From Campylobacter troglodytis (GTDB lineage: Bacteria; Campylobacterota; Campylobacteria; Campylobacterales; Campylobacteraceae), in NCBI RefSeq assembly GCF_006864425.1, contig NZ_QHLI01000029.1:1-33944 (forward strand): a stretch of 33,944 nt of DNA. Direction: 5' to 3'. The notes under the pieces are model-generated. The model saw only the letters and a program-made list of their open reading frames with translations. It was not told where the DNA came from and searched no databases. Below are positions 1 through 9,838 of the stretch, in pieces (the first letter of the stretch is position 1; each line of letters begins with the position of its first letter). The translations under genes and the position numbers were made by a program.

Positions 1-402
1 TAATAAAGAATAATTAAGCAAATTTAAGGTGAAGTTATTTAAATAAACAGTAAGCCTTCCCTTGTTAAGTGTTTCATCAGCTGGGATGAAATGATAAAAG
101 GGGGAATTTGCCTTGAAATTGCCTTCTTTATCTACTTCTGAAAAGAAGAGGGGTGAATTTAAAGCATTTTGTGTGAGAGTGGAGAAGCTAGGAACTTGCT
201 TTGAGCCTTTGAGGATATATCCCATAAATACAATATATACATCATAAGTTTCTAAGTCTTCTTTTTTTTCTTCGGTAAAGGCGTTGATTGTAAATAAGAT
301 CTTTTCTATGTCAAGTATAAAATTATTTTTTTCTATGTCTAAAATAATTCTATTTTTATCTTTAAAAATTCTAAATCTATTGGCTTTGAATTGATTCTTC
401 AT
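1..402 (-). CDS. Hypothetical protein, C-terminus beyond the window
   Basis: The minus strand is open from an ATG at 402 to the window edge (134 codons, no stop). The product begins MKNQFKANRFRIFKDKN and contains the repeated word ILDIEK at about residues 21-26 and 29-34. It is rich in alternating hydrophobic and charged residues, has no signal peptide or membrane segment in the visible part, and I do not recognise a family. Its start lies inside the last codons of the lipase gene (26-base overlap, different frame), so the two are almost certainly co-transcribed and translationally coupled. From position alone it could be an accessory or immunity protein for the lipase; that is inference. Confidence 0.6.
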   Translation of the reverse strand, partial: MKNQFKANRFRIFKDKNRIILDIEKNNFILDIEKILFTINAFTEEKKEDLETYDVYIVFMGYILKGSKQVPSFSTLTQNALNSPLFFSEVDKEGNFKANSPFYHFIPADETLNKGRLTVYLNNFTLNLLNYSLL

Positions 403-2314
403 TACTTTTTACCTTAGGATAAAATTTCAAGGTTTCTTTTTTTAAGGCTTCAATCAAGAAGCCATCATCATTTAGCCCATTTAAACAAAAGATTATCATC
501 TTTGGTGTTTTATATCCCATCAATGAAGAGGCATTTTCTTTTGTAATTAATGGCTTAGCTTGTTCATTGACTGTGATAAAAAAACTTTCTTCGTGTATGG
601 CAAAAAGCAAGGCAAGCTCTGATTTTTTGTTGATCTTTTTTATGGCCTCTTCTTCTAAGATTTTTATAAAAACAAAGTTATTTTGTAAATAAAGTATGGC
701 TTCTATGATATTGCTACAATCTTCTTTTAGCTTGAATTTCTTTTCTTTTGTTTTTAAGCTAGCCTCAAATAGTCTTTGTTCTATTATGGCGTATAAGGGA
801 TTTTTAGCTTCATTTCTATATAAATCATTATTGATGTAGCCTTGTGCTGCCTTTCTAGCTTCAATATTATAAAGAATTTTATAAATAGACAAGGTGATAA
901 GATTGCAATATTCAAGCACTTTTTGTTCTTTTGTGTATAAATCAGTAGCAAAAACAGAATGTGTTTTCATAAAATCTTTTTTGTGCTTTTTATATTCTAC
1001 TTGTATATTTTCACTTTCTTTGTCAATGAGTGTTTTGTTTGTATGGTAAATATATTGATAAAAATATAAGATTTTTATTGTTTCTATAATCTTATGGGTT
1101 TTAAAGCCATTAAAATTTAGATTTAAGATAAAATAATTTCCATCTATATCTTTTCCTAAGTGTTGTATTGCATTATCGCTATGCGATTTTTTTGAATGGT
1201 GTTTTTTGCTTACTTGATCCTTGGTTTCTATGTGAAATACCTTGTCGCTTATGGCTAATTTATAGCCTTCTTTGTTGTTGTAATTATAACTTAGAGTTTG
1301 ATAGGGCTTAAATAAATTATTTGGGATTTTTTCATAAGTAATGTTTGCATATTCTAATCCTGTGTTAGCATTGCTACTTTTGCTTGATATACAAATGCCA
1401 AAATATGTATTAGCATTGTTTTGATTATAAAGGATTTTTTGTAAAGTTAAATCAATTTTAGCATTTAAATCAAAGGCGTTAATTTTTAATTCTTTTGCCT
1501 TAGCTTGCACTTGTTTTCTATAAAATGACAATAAGCCTTCTTTCGTATCCTCTTTTATAGGCTTAGATACATAAATAATCAGATCATAAGCTGGCTTTAA
1601 ATCCTTTGCACCCGGTGCATTAAAAGTATAAACTTCTTTTATGTTGCCTCTATCATTGGCAGTGCAAAGGCTTAGGGCTAATAATTGAGCCAAGGTCCCA
1701 CCTAGTGAATGTCCTGTGAGGGTTAAAGACTGTTTTTCTTTCATTTGTGGATATGTATCAAGGCAAGCTTGATAAAAGTGAAGCATATCTTTGTATTGAT
1801 TTGGCACATTTTGATCTAATAATTGCATATCGCTTATCCACAGGTCTCTATTTAAAATGCCCTTTGTGCCACGAATTGCAAATATAAATGTTTTTGTGAA
1901 TTTATTTTGAAACAAAGTGGCAGAAAATCCTGTTTCTGTGTTAGGACAGTGTTTGAGTAAGATATATCGTTCAAGGAAATTTTTTGCTTGAATTTCTCCA
2001 AATTCACCGTTTGTTGTATCAAGGTTACATTTTTCATCAAGCGAATTTAATAACTTAGATTGCCAAGTATCATCTTGCTTTAAATTTATTAAAACCTCTT
2101 GTCCACTATATTTGCTACTTACTATGTGTTCTAAGTTAAGTATTAGTTCCTTATATCCTCTTGTATAATTTTTATCTTTTATCTTTTTTCTATCAGAATC
2201 TAGCTCATAGATTTTTCTAGAATTGCCCTTAGAATCTTTGAGTAAATCAAAATAAAAATAACTTGCATGGGCTAACTCTGCATAGTCTTTTAAGTTGTTG
2301 ATTGTTTGTTGCAT
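377..2314 (-). CDS. Class 3 lipase-like alpha/beta hydrolase
   Basis: The central part carries the class 3 lipase signature. A FAIRGTKG stretch (about residue 145) matches the conserved RGT of fungal-type lipases. The nucleophile elbow GHSLGG follows at about 201-206, with Ser203 as likely nucleophile, then FNAPGAKD about 30 residues later. The long lysine-rich C-terminal half (about 350 residues) matches nothing I know and has no membrane segment; there is no signal peptide. I prefer the ATG at 2314 (MQQTINNLKDYAEL) over the TTG at 2329 because GGGAGC lies just upstream and pseudogene copies nearby begin at the equivalent point. It probably hydrolyses phospholipid or another ester; substrate and target are unknown. 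Similar Campylobacter lipase-like proteins are suspected secreted effectors, but no secretion genes are visible here. Confidence 0.75.
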   Translation of the reverse strand: MQQTINNLKDYAELAHASYFYFDLLKDSKGNSRKIYELDSDRKKIKDKNYTRGYKELILNLEHIVSSKYSGQEVLINLKQDDTWQSKLLNSLDEKCNLDTTNGEFGEIQAKNFLERYILLKHCPNTETGFSATLFQNKFTKTFIFAIRGTKGILNRDLWISDMQLLDQNVPNQYKDMLHFYQACLDTYPQMKEKQSLTLTGHSLGGTLAQLLALSLCTANDRGNIKEVYTFNAPGAKDLKPAYDLIIYVSKPIKEDTKEGLLSFYRKQVQAKAKELKINAFDLNAKIDLTLQKILYNQNNANTYFGICISSKSSNANTGLEYANITYEKIPNNLFKPYQTLSYNYNNKEGYKLAISDKVFHIETKDQVSKKHHSKKSHSDNAIQHLGKDIDGNYFILNLNFNGFKTHKIIETIKILYFYQYIYHTNKTLIDKESENIQVEYKKHKKDFMKTHSVFATDLYTKEQKVLEYCNLITLSIYKILYNIEARKAAQGYINNDLYRNEAKNPLYAIIEQRLFEASLKTKEKKFKLKEDCSNIIEAILYLQNNFVFIKILEEEAIKKINKKSELALLFAIHEESFFITVNEQAKPLITKENASSLMGYKTPKMIIFCLNGLNDDGFLIEALKKETLKFYPKVKSNEESIQSQ

Positions 2315-2315
2315 A

Positions 2316-2591
2316 TTAAGCTCCCACAAAACTCATTCTAGTAATAATTGCAAATAGAATATATCCTAACGGATAACATAAAAGCAATACACAAAACATT
2401 ATTAAATATTTCTTATTTCTTTTTATCATAAGACAAAATAGACTATAAATCAACAATGGCATAAGATCTAGTCCAAGCATTATAAAAAACTCTTCAATTC
2501 TATTTGGATTATGTGCAACCATAGGCGATATAATCCACAAAAACACCCAAAAAGCAATCCAGCAAGCATAAAGTATTATCAATAGTATCAT
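2316..2591 (-). CDS. Small polytopic membrane protein upstream of lipase
   Basis: This 91-residue protein is almost wholly hydrophobic, with about three membrane spans (residues 1-25, 36-55 and 62-86). The connecting loops are short and charged (NPNRIEE, KRNKK). It ends MSFVGA one base before the lipase start, and the lipase ribosome binding site lies inside its last codons, so the two are translationally coupled. I do not recognise a family. Its position directly before a putative toxic lipase, in an array where each lipase copy is preceded by a small membrane-anchored protein, suggests an immunity or export partner; that is inference. Its own start follows immediately after the break point of a truncated lipase copy, so its upstream region was rearranged. 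Confidence 0.55.
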   Translation of the reverse strand: MILLIILYACWIAFWVFLWIISPMVAHNPNRIEEFFIMLGLDLMPLLIYSLFCLMIKRNKKYLIMFCVLLLCYPLGYILFAIITRMSFVGA

Positions 2592-2592
2592 T

Positions 2593-2962
2593 TTGCCTCT
2601 CTTAGCTTAAATATAAATTCTTTTGTGAATTTATTTTGAAACAGTGTCGCAGAGAAGCCTGATTTGGTGTTTAGGTTAATGAATAAGTAAGTCATATTTT
2701 TCAAAGAATCTTTTGGCTTGAGTTTTAGTAAAATCTCCTTTTAGTTTTTTAGGGTTTATAAATGCGATATGTTCTGTGGTTGCATAGCCATTATAATCCA
2801 TATTCAATATGTCAGTTAATGTTATTGTCGGATTTTTTCTCTACCAACTTGTTTTGTAGCTTTTATTTCAAATGCTTTACCTACAAAATGAAAATATCCA
2901 TAACTTGCCCAAACTAGTTCTGCGTAGTCTTTTAACTTTTCAATTTGTTCTTTATTTGTCAT
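2593..2962 (-). pseudogene. Truncated, frameshifted copy of the lipase gene
   Basis: The minus strand from ATG 2962 encodes MTNKEQIEKLKDYAELVWAS, clearly related to the N-terminus of the intact lipase (NLKDYAELAHASYFYFDL). A stop follows after about 46 codons. Further on, in shifted frames, come GDFTKTQAKRFFEKYDLLIH and SGFSATLFQNKFTKEFIF, matching GEIQAKNFLERYILLKH and TGFSATLFQNKFTKTFIF of the intact gene. Similarity stops just before the catalytic region, where the 91-residue membrane protein gene begins. This is a dead lipase paralogue lacking the GHSLGG elbow. Its ATG overlaps the stop of a fragment of a small upstream gene (TAATG). Confidence 0.75.
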
Positions 2963-3105
2963 TATTGCTTTCCTTTATTCAATACTTCCTTGCCATTAAG
3001 CGAACGCTCACGCCATCCCAAGTTATACGAAACGTAATTTTTTGTATCCAAATAGTAAACAAATGTTTTATATTCTAGGACAATCTCTGCGCTACTGATT
3101 TTCTC
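2962..3105 (-). pseudogene. C-terminal fragment of a small partner gene
   Basis: A minus-strand stretch reads EIVLEYKTFVYYLDTKNYVS and then NLGWRERSLNGKEVLNKGKQ, stopping at a TAA that overlaps the ATG of the decayed lipase copy. It has no start of its own. It is probably the displaced 3' end of the small gene beginning at 3445, separated from it by frameshifts or deletion. The TAATG junction repeats the coupled small-gene/lipase arrangement of the array. Confidence 0.4.
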
Positions 3106-3196
3106 CTATTGATTATTGAATTTTTTGTATAAAATATGGCAAATGCTTTTATGCGATAGTTTATAACAACCCAATCAAGTTCTATTCTATATTCAG

Positions 3197-3445
3197 TTAT
3201 TTTTGTAATTTAAACATATTTTTGTTTAATAAATCATAGTTAATTGTACCTAAACTCAACCCATAATATGCAAAAATCTTATTATATTTTTTCTCATTAT
3301 TTGGCAATTCATTCAGTTGGCACAATCTCTTAAATTCCCAATAACTAGGTTGTAATGTAAAAAGTATATAATATGGTATTATGCTAGATAAATAACCGTT
3401 AACTAGTAATATTACAATTATAAAACCTACGAAAAATTTAAACAT
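3197..3445 (-). CDS. Small membrane-anchored protein, YWEFK family, likely truncated
   Basis: This 82-residue product has one hydrophobic N-terminal segment (about residues 3-30) followed by a soluble part with LQPSYWEFKRLCQLNELPNN and YNKIFAYYGLSLGTINYDLL. The same LQPSYWEFK.xC.LN block and the later YNK.xAxxxxxL..xxxD spacing occur in the product of 3594-4151, so the two are paralogues. Each lies upstream of a lipase-like copy. I do not know the family. The natural protein was probably longer, since a possible C-terminal fragment lies downstream at 2962-3105 in another frame. An immunity protein anchored in the inner membrane is the best guess from context, not from homology. Confidence 0.45.
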   Translation of the reverse strand: MFKFFVGFIIVILLVNGYLSSIIPYYILFTLQPSYWEFKRLCQLNELPNNEKKYNKIFAYYGLSLGTINYDLLNKNMFKLQK

Positions 3446-3479
3446 AATTTATATTTTACATCTTTAACACTATGTAGCA

Positions 3480-3579
3480 TTTTTCTCTAACTGGTTACCA
3501 ACCAAATCACAATACCCATAACTAGCCTAAGATAGTTCTGCACAAGCTCTTATTTTTTAACATTCTCTTTATTATCTAT
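3480..3579 (-). pseudogene. 5' fragment of a third lipase copy
   Basis: A good ribosome binding site (AGGAG) is followed by ATA where an ATG is expected at 3579. After it come NKENVKK, a stop, and in another frame a remnant of AELxxASYGYCDLVGN. This matches NKEQIEKLKDYAELVWASYG of the better preserved copy at 2593-2962. Only the first 30 or so codons remain. It shows that the array once held at least three lipase-like genes. Confidence 0.55.
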
Positions 3580-3593
3580 TTTAACTCCTAATT

Positions 3594-4151
3594 TTATTCA
3601 TAATTGCATACTTTAACACCATTTTTGTGTTTGCAATATATCTTATCACAATACAAAGTATATTCATTTCACCAAAATCCACTACCTTCATTATCTTCCA
3701 ACTCATAATGCTTGGTGTTCCAAAAGATTGAAAAATACATTTTTATTAAATGTATTCTATCTGCTTTATCCTCAAAATACATTCCATAAATATACTCTAT
3801 TTTGTCTTTTTTTTGCCATATACATATTGTAATCTAGGCTCATTAGGATTGTAGTATAGATATTTTTGCCTATTTGTTTTCCTTGCCAATCGTATCCCAA
3901 TCTAAACTATTCAAATCCATATCAAAAAATGCCAATGCTTTATTGTAATATTCCTCATCTAATTTACCACCACTAGCTTCATAAATGTCAATATTTAACG
4001 CACAAGATTTCTTAAACTCCCAATAACTAGGCTGTAAATTATATGGCACAAACAGTCCCCAACCAAAAAGAAAGCCCATATGAGCATTAAAGAAAATATA
4101 ATAATGCTCAATATTTTAAGATAGTTGAGAAATTTACATGCTTTTTTTCAT
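3594..4151 (-). pseudogene. Frameshifted YWEFK-family partner gene
   Basis: Pieces in several frames together give a protein of about 180 residues. From ATG 4151, one extra base in a run of seven A breaks the frame; beyond it the sequence reads a membrane anchor (LNYLKILSIIIFSLMLIWAF). A second shift leads into FVPYNLQPSYWEFKKSCALN and LDEEYYNKALAFFDMDLNSL (open at 3870-4079). A third shift gives NEPRLQYVYGKKKDKIEYIY and IHLIKMYFSIFWNTKHYELE, an internal TGA, then YTLYCDKIYCKHKNGVKVCN. It is paralogous to the gene at 3197-3445 and lies upstream of the third lipase fragment. Membrane-anchored immunity-like role by context only. Confidence 0.5.
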
Positions 4152-4168
4152 TTAGGAAATCCTTAAAA

Positions 4169-4530
4169 AATAGACTCAAGATACTTTAATAGAATTTTCT
4201 CTTATCAATTTTAATAAATTTTGATATAGATTTTGTCCTAAATCTTTCGTCTTAATTTTGTTTCCTTTAAATGAAGGACAAAATTTTCTTTTGTAGCCTT
4301 TAAATTTGGCTAAACAAACTAGCAAGATCCTTATAAATTCACAATCGCATTGATATGATTTCGCGAGTGTAAAAACTCGTTTCTGCTGTATGTTACCATA
4401 TAATGAGCTTTTACTACTTCTTGCAAAGGGATAAGTTTATAGTGTCAAGTAAAAACATAGGCATATCCCCCATGCCTAAGCTTACCATATACGCATCTTG
4501 CACCTTCTACTACAAAGTTGCTAATATAAA
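4169..4530 (-). pseudogene. 3' remnant of an IS1595-family transposase
   Basis: On the minus strand, scattered frames give HYMVTYSRNEFLHSRNHINA and then TKENFVLHLKETKLRR. These correspond to the HYRVxHSKNEFxxGxNHING and NFxLHLKExEFRFN blocks at the C-terminus of ISXO2/IS1595-type DDE transposases. The 5' half and the catalytic DESYFG are missing. The outer end near 4171-4190 resembles, imperfectly, the terminal repeat of the neighbouring copy. It carries the same palindromic insertion (4409-4455) before HYxV as the other copies. It faces the copy at 4569-5405 and adjoins the decayed lipase array. Confidence 0.5.
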
Positions 4531-4531
4531 T

Positions 4532-4563
4532 ACAAAAGGCTTTGATTAATTGTAACTTAAAAA
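4532..4563 (+). repeat. Left copy of 32-bp direct repeat around IS1595 relic
   Basis: The word beginning AAAAGGCTTTGATTAATT and continuing with TAACTTAAAAATT occurs here and again at 5414-5443, with one or two differences. The two copies bracket the IS1595 relic almost exactly. This is far longer than the 8-bp duplication expected for this family, so it may be a duplicated flank or part of a compound element. Confidence 0.6.
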
Positions 4564-4568
4564 TTAGA

Positions 4569-5405
4569 TTCAAGACAACTTAAGCTCTAATAAAAAAGCC
4601 TTAAGTTATGATTTATAAGACTAAAAACAAGCATATTGATCGTTTCAAAATTGCAGAGGCTAAATTTGTAATAGATTCTTAAATATTTTTGCCTTGATAT
4701 TAAAGCCATAAAAATTGCAAAATTAAGCAACAATTCTTGCCAAAGTATCAATAAAATAATCAAAAATATTAGAGTATTAATTGCAATAGAATGTGAAAAT
4801 ATTTCAAAAATTCAAGGCGAAATTGAAGCTGATGAAAGCTATTTTTTACAACGCTAGGCTCGTAACTGCGTAGTAGAAGAGGCAAAAATAGTAAGAGGAA
4901 AACATGAAAGAGTCAGACAAGAATACATCTGTGTTTTTACTTCGTGTTGCACACTCGTAACTCTGCGAGAATGTATGTTAAATACAACGGCCGCGTTTAT
5001 ACCCAAGTGGTAAAAATTGCTCTACTAGTTAGATTTTGCCTATTTTAGCCAATTCTAGCAACTTACAAGAATCTATAATTTATAGCGATTGTTTTGCTAC
5101 ATATGATGGACTGCTTAATGTTTTACTTAGCTAGGTCATCCCTTTGCAAGAACGAGTAAAGGCTCATTATAGGGCTAAATACTCTAAAAATAAATTTGCA
5201 AATGGCAAAATCACATTAACGGAATCAAAAATTGCTAGGGCTTTGCCAAGCATAGATTAAGCAAATTTAAAGGAATCAAAAAGGGCAATTTTATGCTTCA
5301 TCTAAAAGAAATAGAATGTAAATATAATACGAAAATTCAAGATCAAGATTTGTATAAAATCTTATTGAATAATGATAAGTTCTAATCCGCTTGAGTTGTA
5401 TTAAG
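4569..5405 (+). mobile_element. Degenerate IS1595-family insertion sequence
   Basis: A decayed transposase gene spans about 4608-5385. Readable blocks in order are NKHIDRFKIAEAKF, IKAIKIAKL, GEIEADESYF (catalytic aspartate region), RAKYSKNKFANGK, FMLHLKEIECKYNTK and DLYKILLNNDKF. Many stops and frameshifts interrupt it. The outer ends near 4572-4585 (AAGACAACTTAAGC) and 5389-5402 (GCTTGAGTTGTATT) are inverted repeats with 12 of 14 positions matching. Two short palindromic insertions (about 4934-4985 and 5120-5160) sit at the same transposase positions as in the copy at 14390-15191. Inactive. Confidence 0.7.
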
Positions 5406-5413
5406 CCAAGACA

Positions 5414-5443
5414 AAAAGGCTTTGATTAATTTTAACTTAAAAA
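5414..5443 (+). repeat. Right copy of direct repeat around IS1595 relic
   Basis: Second copy of the repeat described at 4532-4563, in the same orientation and just outside the right inverted repeat of the relic. The sequence from here to 5680 holds no gene I can support. Confidence 0.6.
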
Positions 5444-5680
5444 TTTTGTGACACTTTTTTGTTTTTTGCTCTGCTATTTTATTGGGAAACAAAAGGCCTG
5501 CCTAAGTTTATGATAGAAAGAAATTTTTGTTAATATAAATTCAAAGGCAAGATCAAATTTGCTTAAATTTTAGCCTTGATCTGTGTGAGAAAATACACAG
5601 TAAAACCGATCAGCTTTGTAGTTTCAATTAGCACAAAAACTTGTCTAAGTTTATGCAGATCTTAAGCTAAATTCAAAAAC

Positions 5681-6332
5681 TCATCTTAAATTCACTATGT
5701 AGCCACTGGCATCTTTTTCTATATTATAATTATACTTGCCGTCTAAATAAACAACCAAGCGGTAATAGCCCTTATGTGAGCCAAGTGCGAGACGGTTAAA
5801 AGGAGAACCCATTTTTAGCCTTAAATTCTTGCTTATAAAATTTGCACTATTTTTAAAATCAAGCACTATCTTGCTAGGATTTCCAACAACAAAATTCCCT
5901 ATCATTTCATCCTGGGTTAAAAGCTTGATCTTGGTTTTATAGCTAGCAAAGCTTATGAAATCTTCTAATTTGCCATTATCACTTGGAATTTCTACATCAA
6001 GGGTGGTGCTTTCTTCTGTAAGTAGGCTAAACTGCTCAGGCGTTGTAATGGGTGCATCAAGCATAGGTGTAGCTTGAGGGGATTTTGCTCTAACAAAGGC
6101 GTAGGTATCGTGCCAATCTATGCTCTCGTTTATATCTAAGTCTATGCTTTTTTCGCTACCATCAAGGGTTATGTAGGTGATATTTATTTTTTTGAGTATT
6201 CTAGCATCTGAGTTAAAGATCACTTCTTTTCTTTCAAACTGATCCTCATACAATTCCTTGCTAAGCTCTTGTGGGGGTGCAAAGGGATTATCATTTGCTG
6301 CAAACAAAAAAGACAAAGACAATAAAAAAATC

Positions 6333-6346
<14 letters not shown>
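5681..6346 (-). CDS. cgpA: Periplasmic AMIN-domain-like protein, CgpA homologue
   Basis: By position (after ftsB-like, eno and recA) and features this matches C. jejuni Cj1670c, the N-glycosylated periplasmic protein CgpA. I choose the ATG at 6346 (MKGLRIFLLSLSFLFAANDN), which gives a clean signal peptide cleaved after about residue 16; the longer TTG start at 6370 would put eight polar residues before it. The C-terminal part (KIVLDFKNSANF, LRLKMGSPFNRLALGSHKGY, YRLVVYLDG) has the beta-strand pattern of AMIN-like domains, which bind peptidoglycan or envelope partners. A bacterial N-glycosylation sequon DINES lies at about residues 71-75 of the mature start used here. The gene overlaps the ftsB-like gene by 14 bases. 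Exact function unknown; family call moderately sure. Confidence 0.75.
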
Positions 6347-8886
<2,540 letters not shown>

Positions 8887-8953
8887 AACTGTCCTTAGTG
8901 AGTTTTGTGTTTTTGAAATTTTTGAAGTAATGTGAATTTTACAAGAATTTAGT

Positions 8954-9838
8954 TTATGAATGATTATTTTTTAATCTAAAATTCAAAATGTTTTGGTTGT
9001 GATGATTTATCTTGTAAGCAAAAGGATAGCCAAATGGGTAAAGTGGTTTGTTTGGCTGCAAAAGAACGATATTCCCTACAAATTCATAGCCGGTTTCAAT
9101 CATTAAATCAATGATATTTCCTGTTACATTCGTTTCTATTTTATTAACCGTAAAATCACTAATAATTATAGATAGATATTTTTTCTCTTTTAGCACCCTT
9201 TTACACTCGGCGAACAGTGTTTGCAAGGCATTTAAAAAATCTTTATAGCTTTGGCAGTTTTCTAAATTTTCTTTTGCGTTTATCTCATAATCTACTACCC
9301 CACTTCTTGCACCGTTTCTAAAGCCCTTGTGAGATTTATCAGCCCTTAAGCCTTGGGTTTTATTTTTAAGTATGTTAAAGTATGGTGGAGAAGTAACGAT
9401 ATAATCAACACTTTGAGTTTTTAAGTGCTTGATCAAATCAAGATTATTGCCCATTTCATAAATAAAATTTTTACCTTCTTTGGCGTAAATTTGCTCAAGA
9501 CGGCTTAATGCTAATTTGCGAAATTCATCGCTTAAATCATAGCCAATGCCAAAACGCCCTTGCAAAAAACTAGCAATCAAGGTCGTGCCACTGCCACAAA
9601 ATGGATCTAGCACCGTCATATCTTTTTTGGTAAATAAGCTAATTAGTTTTTCAATGTCTTTTACCAAAAAAGGTGCTGGGTGTTTTAAAGCATCTTTATC
9701 GAGTTTGCATTTTTCACTAAACCAAAAACTAGAAGTAAGTTTTAGCCATTCTTTGCCTGTTAAATCATTTAGAGTGTTTCTTTTGTCATATCTGCCCTTT
9801 TCTTGCTCTTTTTGAATGTCTGCAAACAAGGCTTTCAT
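8954..9838 (-). CDS. DNA methyltransferase (N4-cytosine or N6-adenine)
   Basis: The protein has the S-adenosylmethionine-binding motif [16 protein letters not shown] (about 79-93), preceded by HPAPF (motif X-like). The catalytic motif [13 protein letters not shown] follows at about 144-154. TSPPY is typical of N4-cytosine enzymes but also occurs in N6-adenine ones. The order X-I-IV differs from the usual beta class, in which HPAPF and DPFCGSGTT lie at the C-terminus, so the fold is circularly permuted relative to those enzymes. The ATG overlaps the stop of the large methyltransferase gene (ATGA), which makes the pair an operon. The enzyme probably marks a specific host sequence; the target cannot be read from the sequence. 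No restriction gene is adjacent unless the partner supplies the nuclease. Confidence 0.85.
   Translation of the reverse strand: MKALFADIQKEQEKGRYDKRNTLNDLTGKEWLKLTSSFWFSEKCKLDKDALKHPAPFLVKDIEKLISLFTKKDMTVLDPFCGSGTTLIASFLQGRFGIGYDLSDEFRKLALSRLEQIYAKEGKNFIYEMGNNLDLIKHLKTQSVDYIVTSPPYFNILKNKTQGLRADKSHKGFRNGARSGVVDYEINAKENLENCQSYKDFLNALQTLFAECKRVLKEKKYLSIIISDFTVNKIETNVTGNIIDLMIETGYEFVGNIVLLQPNKPLYPFGYPFAYKINHHNQNILNFRLKNNHS

Noticed and set aside
2872-3078. Plus-strand frame MLYLQNENIHNLPKL...
   Set aside because: Opposite to the lipase pseudogene and partner fragment; its hydrophobic look comes from the complement of those sequences.
4801-5400. A new gene formed by fused frames in the IS relic
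   Set aside because: Every readable block matches IS1595 transposase order, and stops interrupt all frames.
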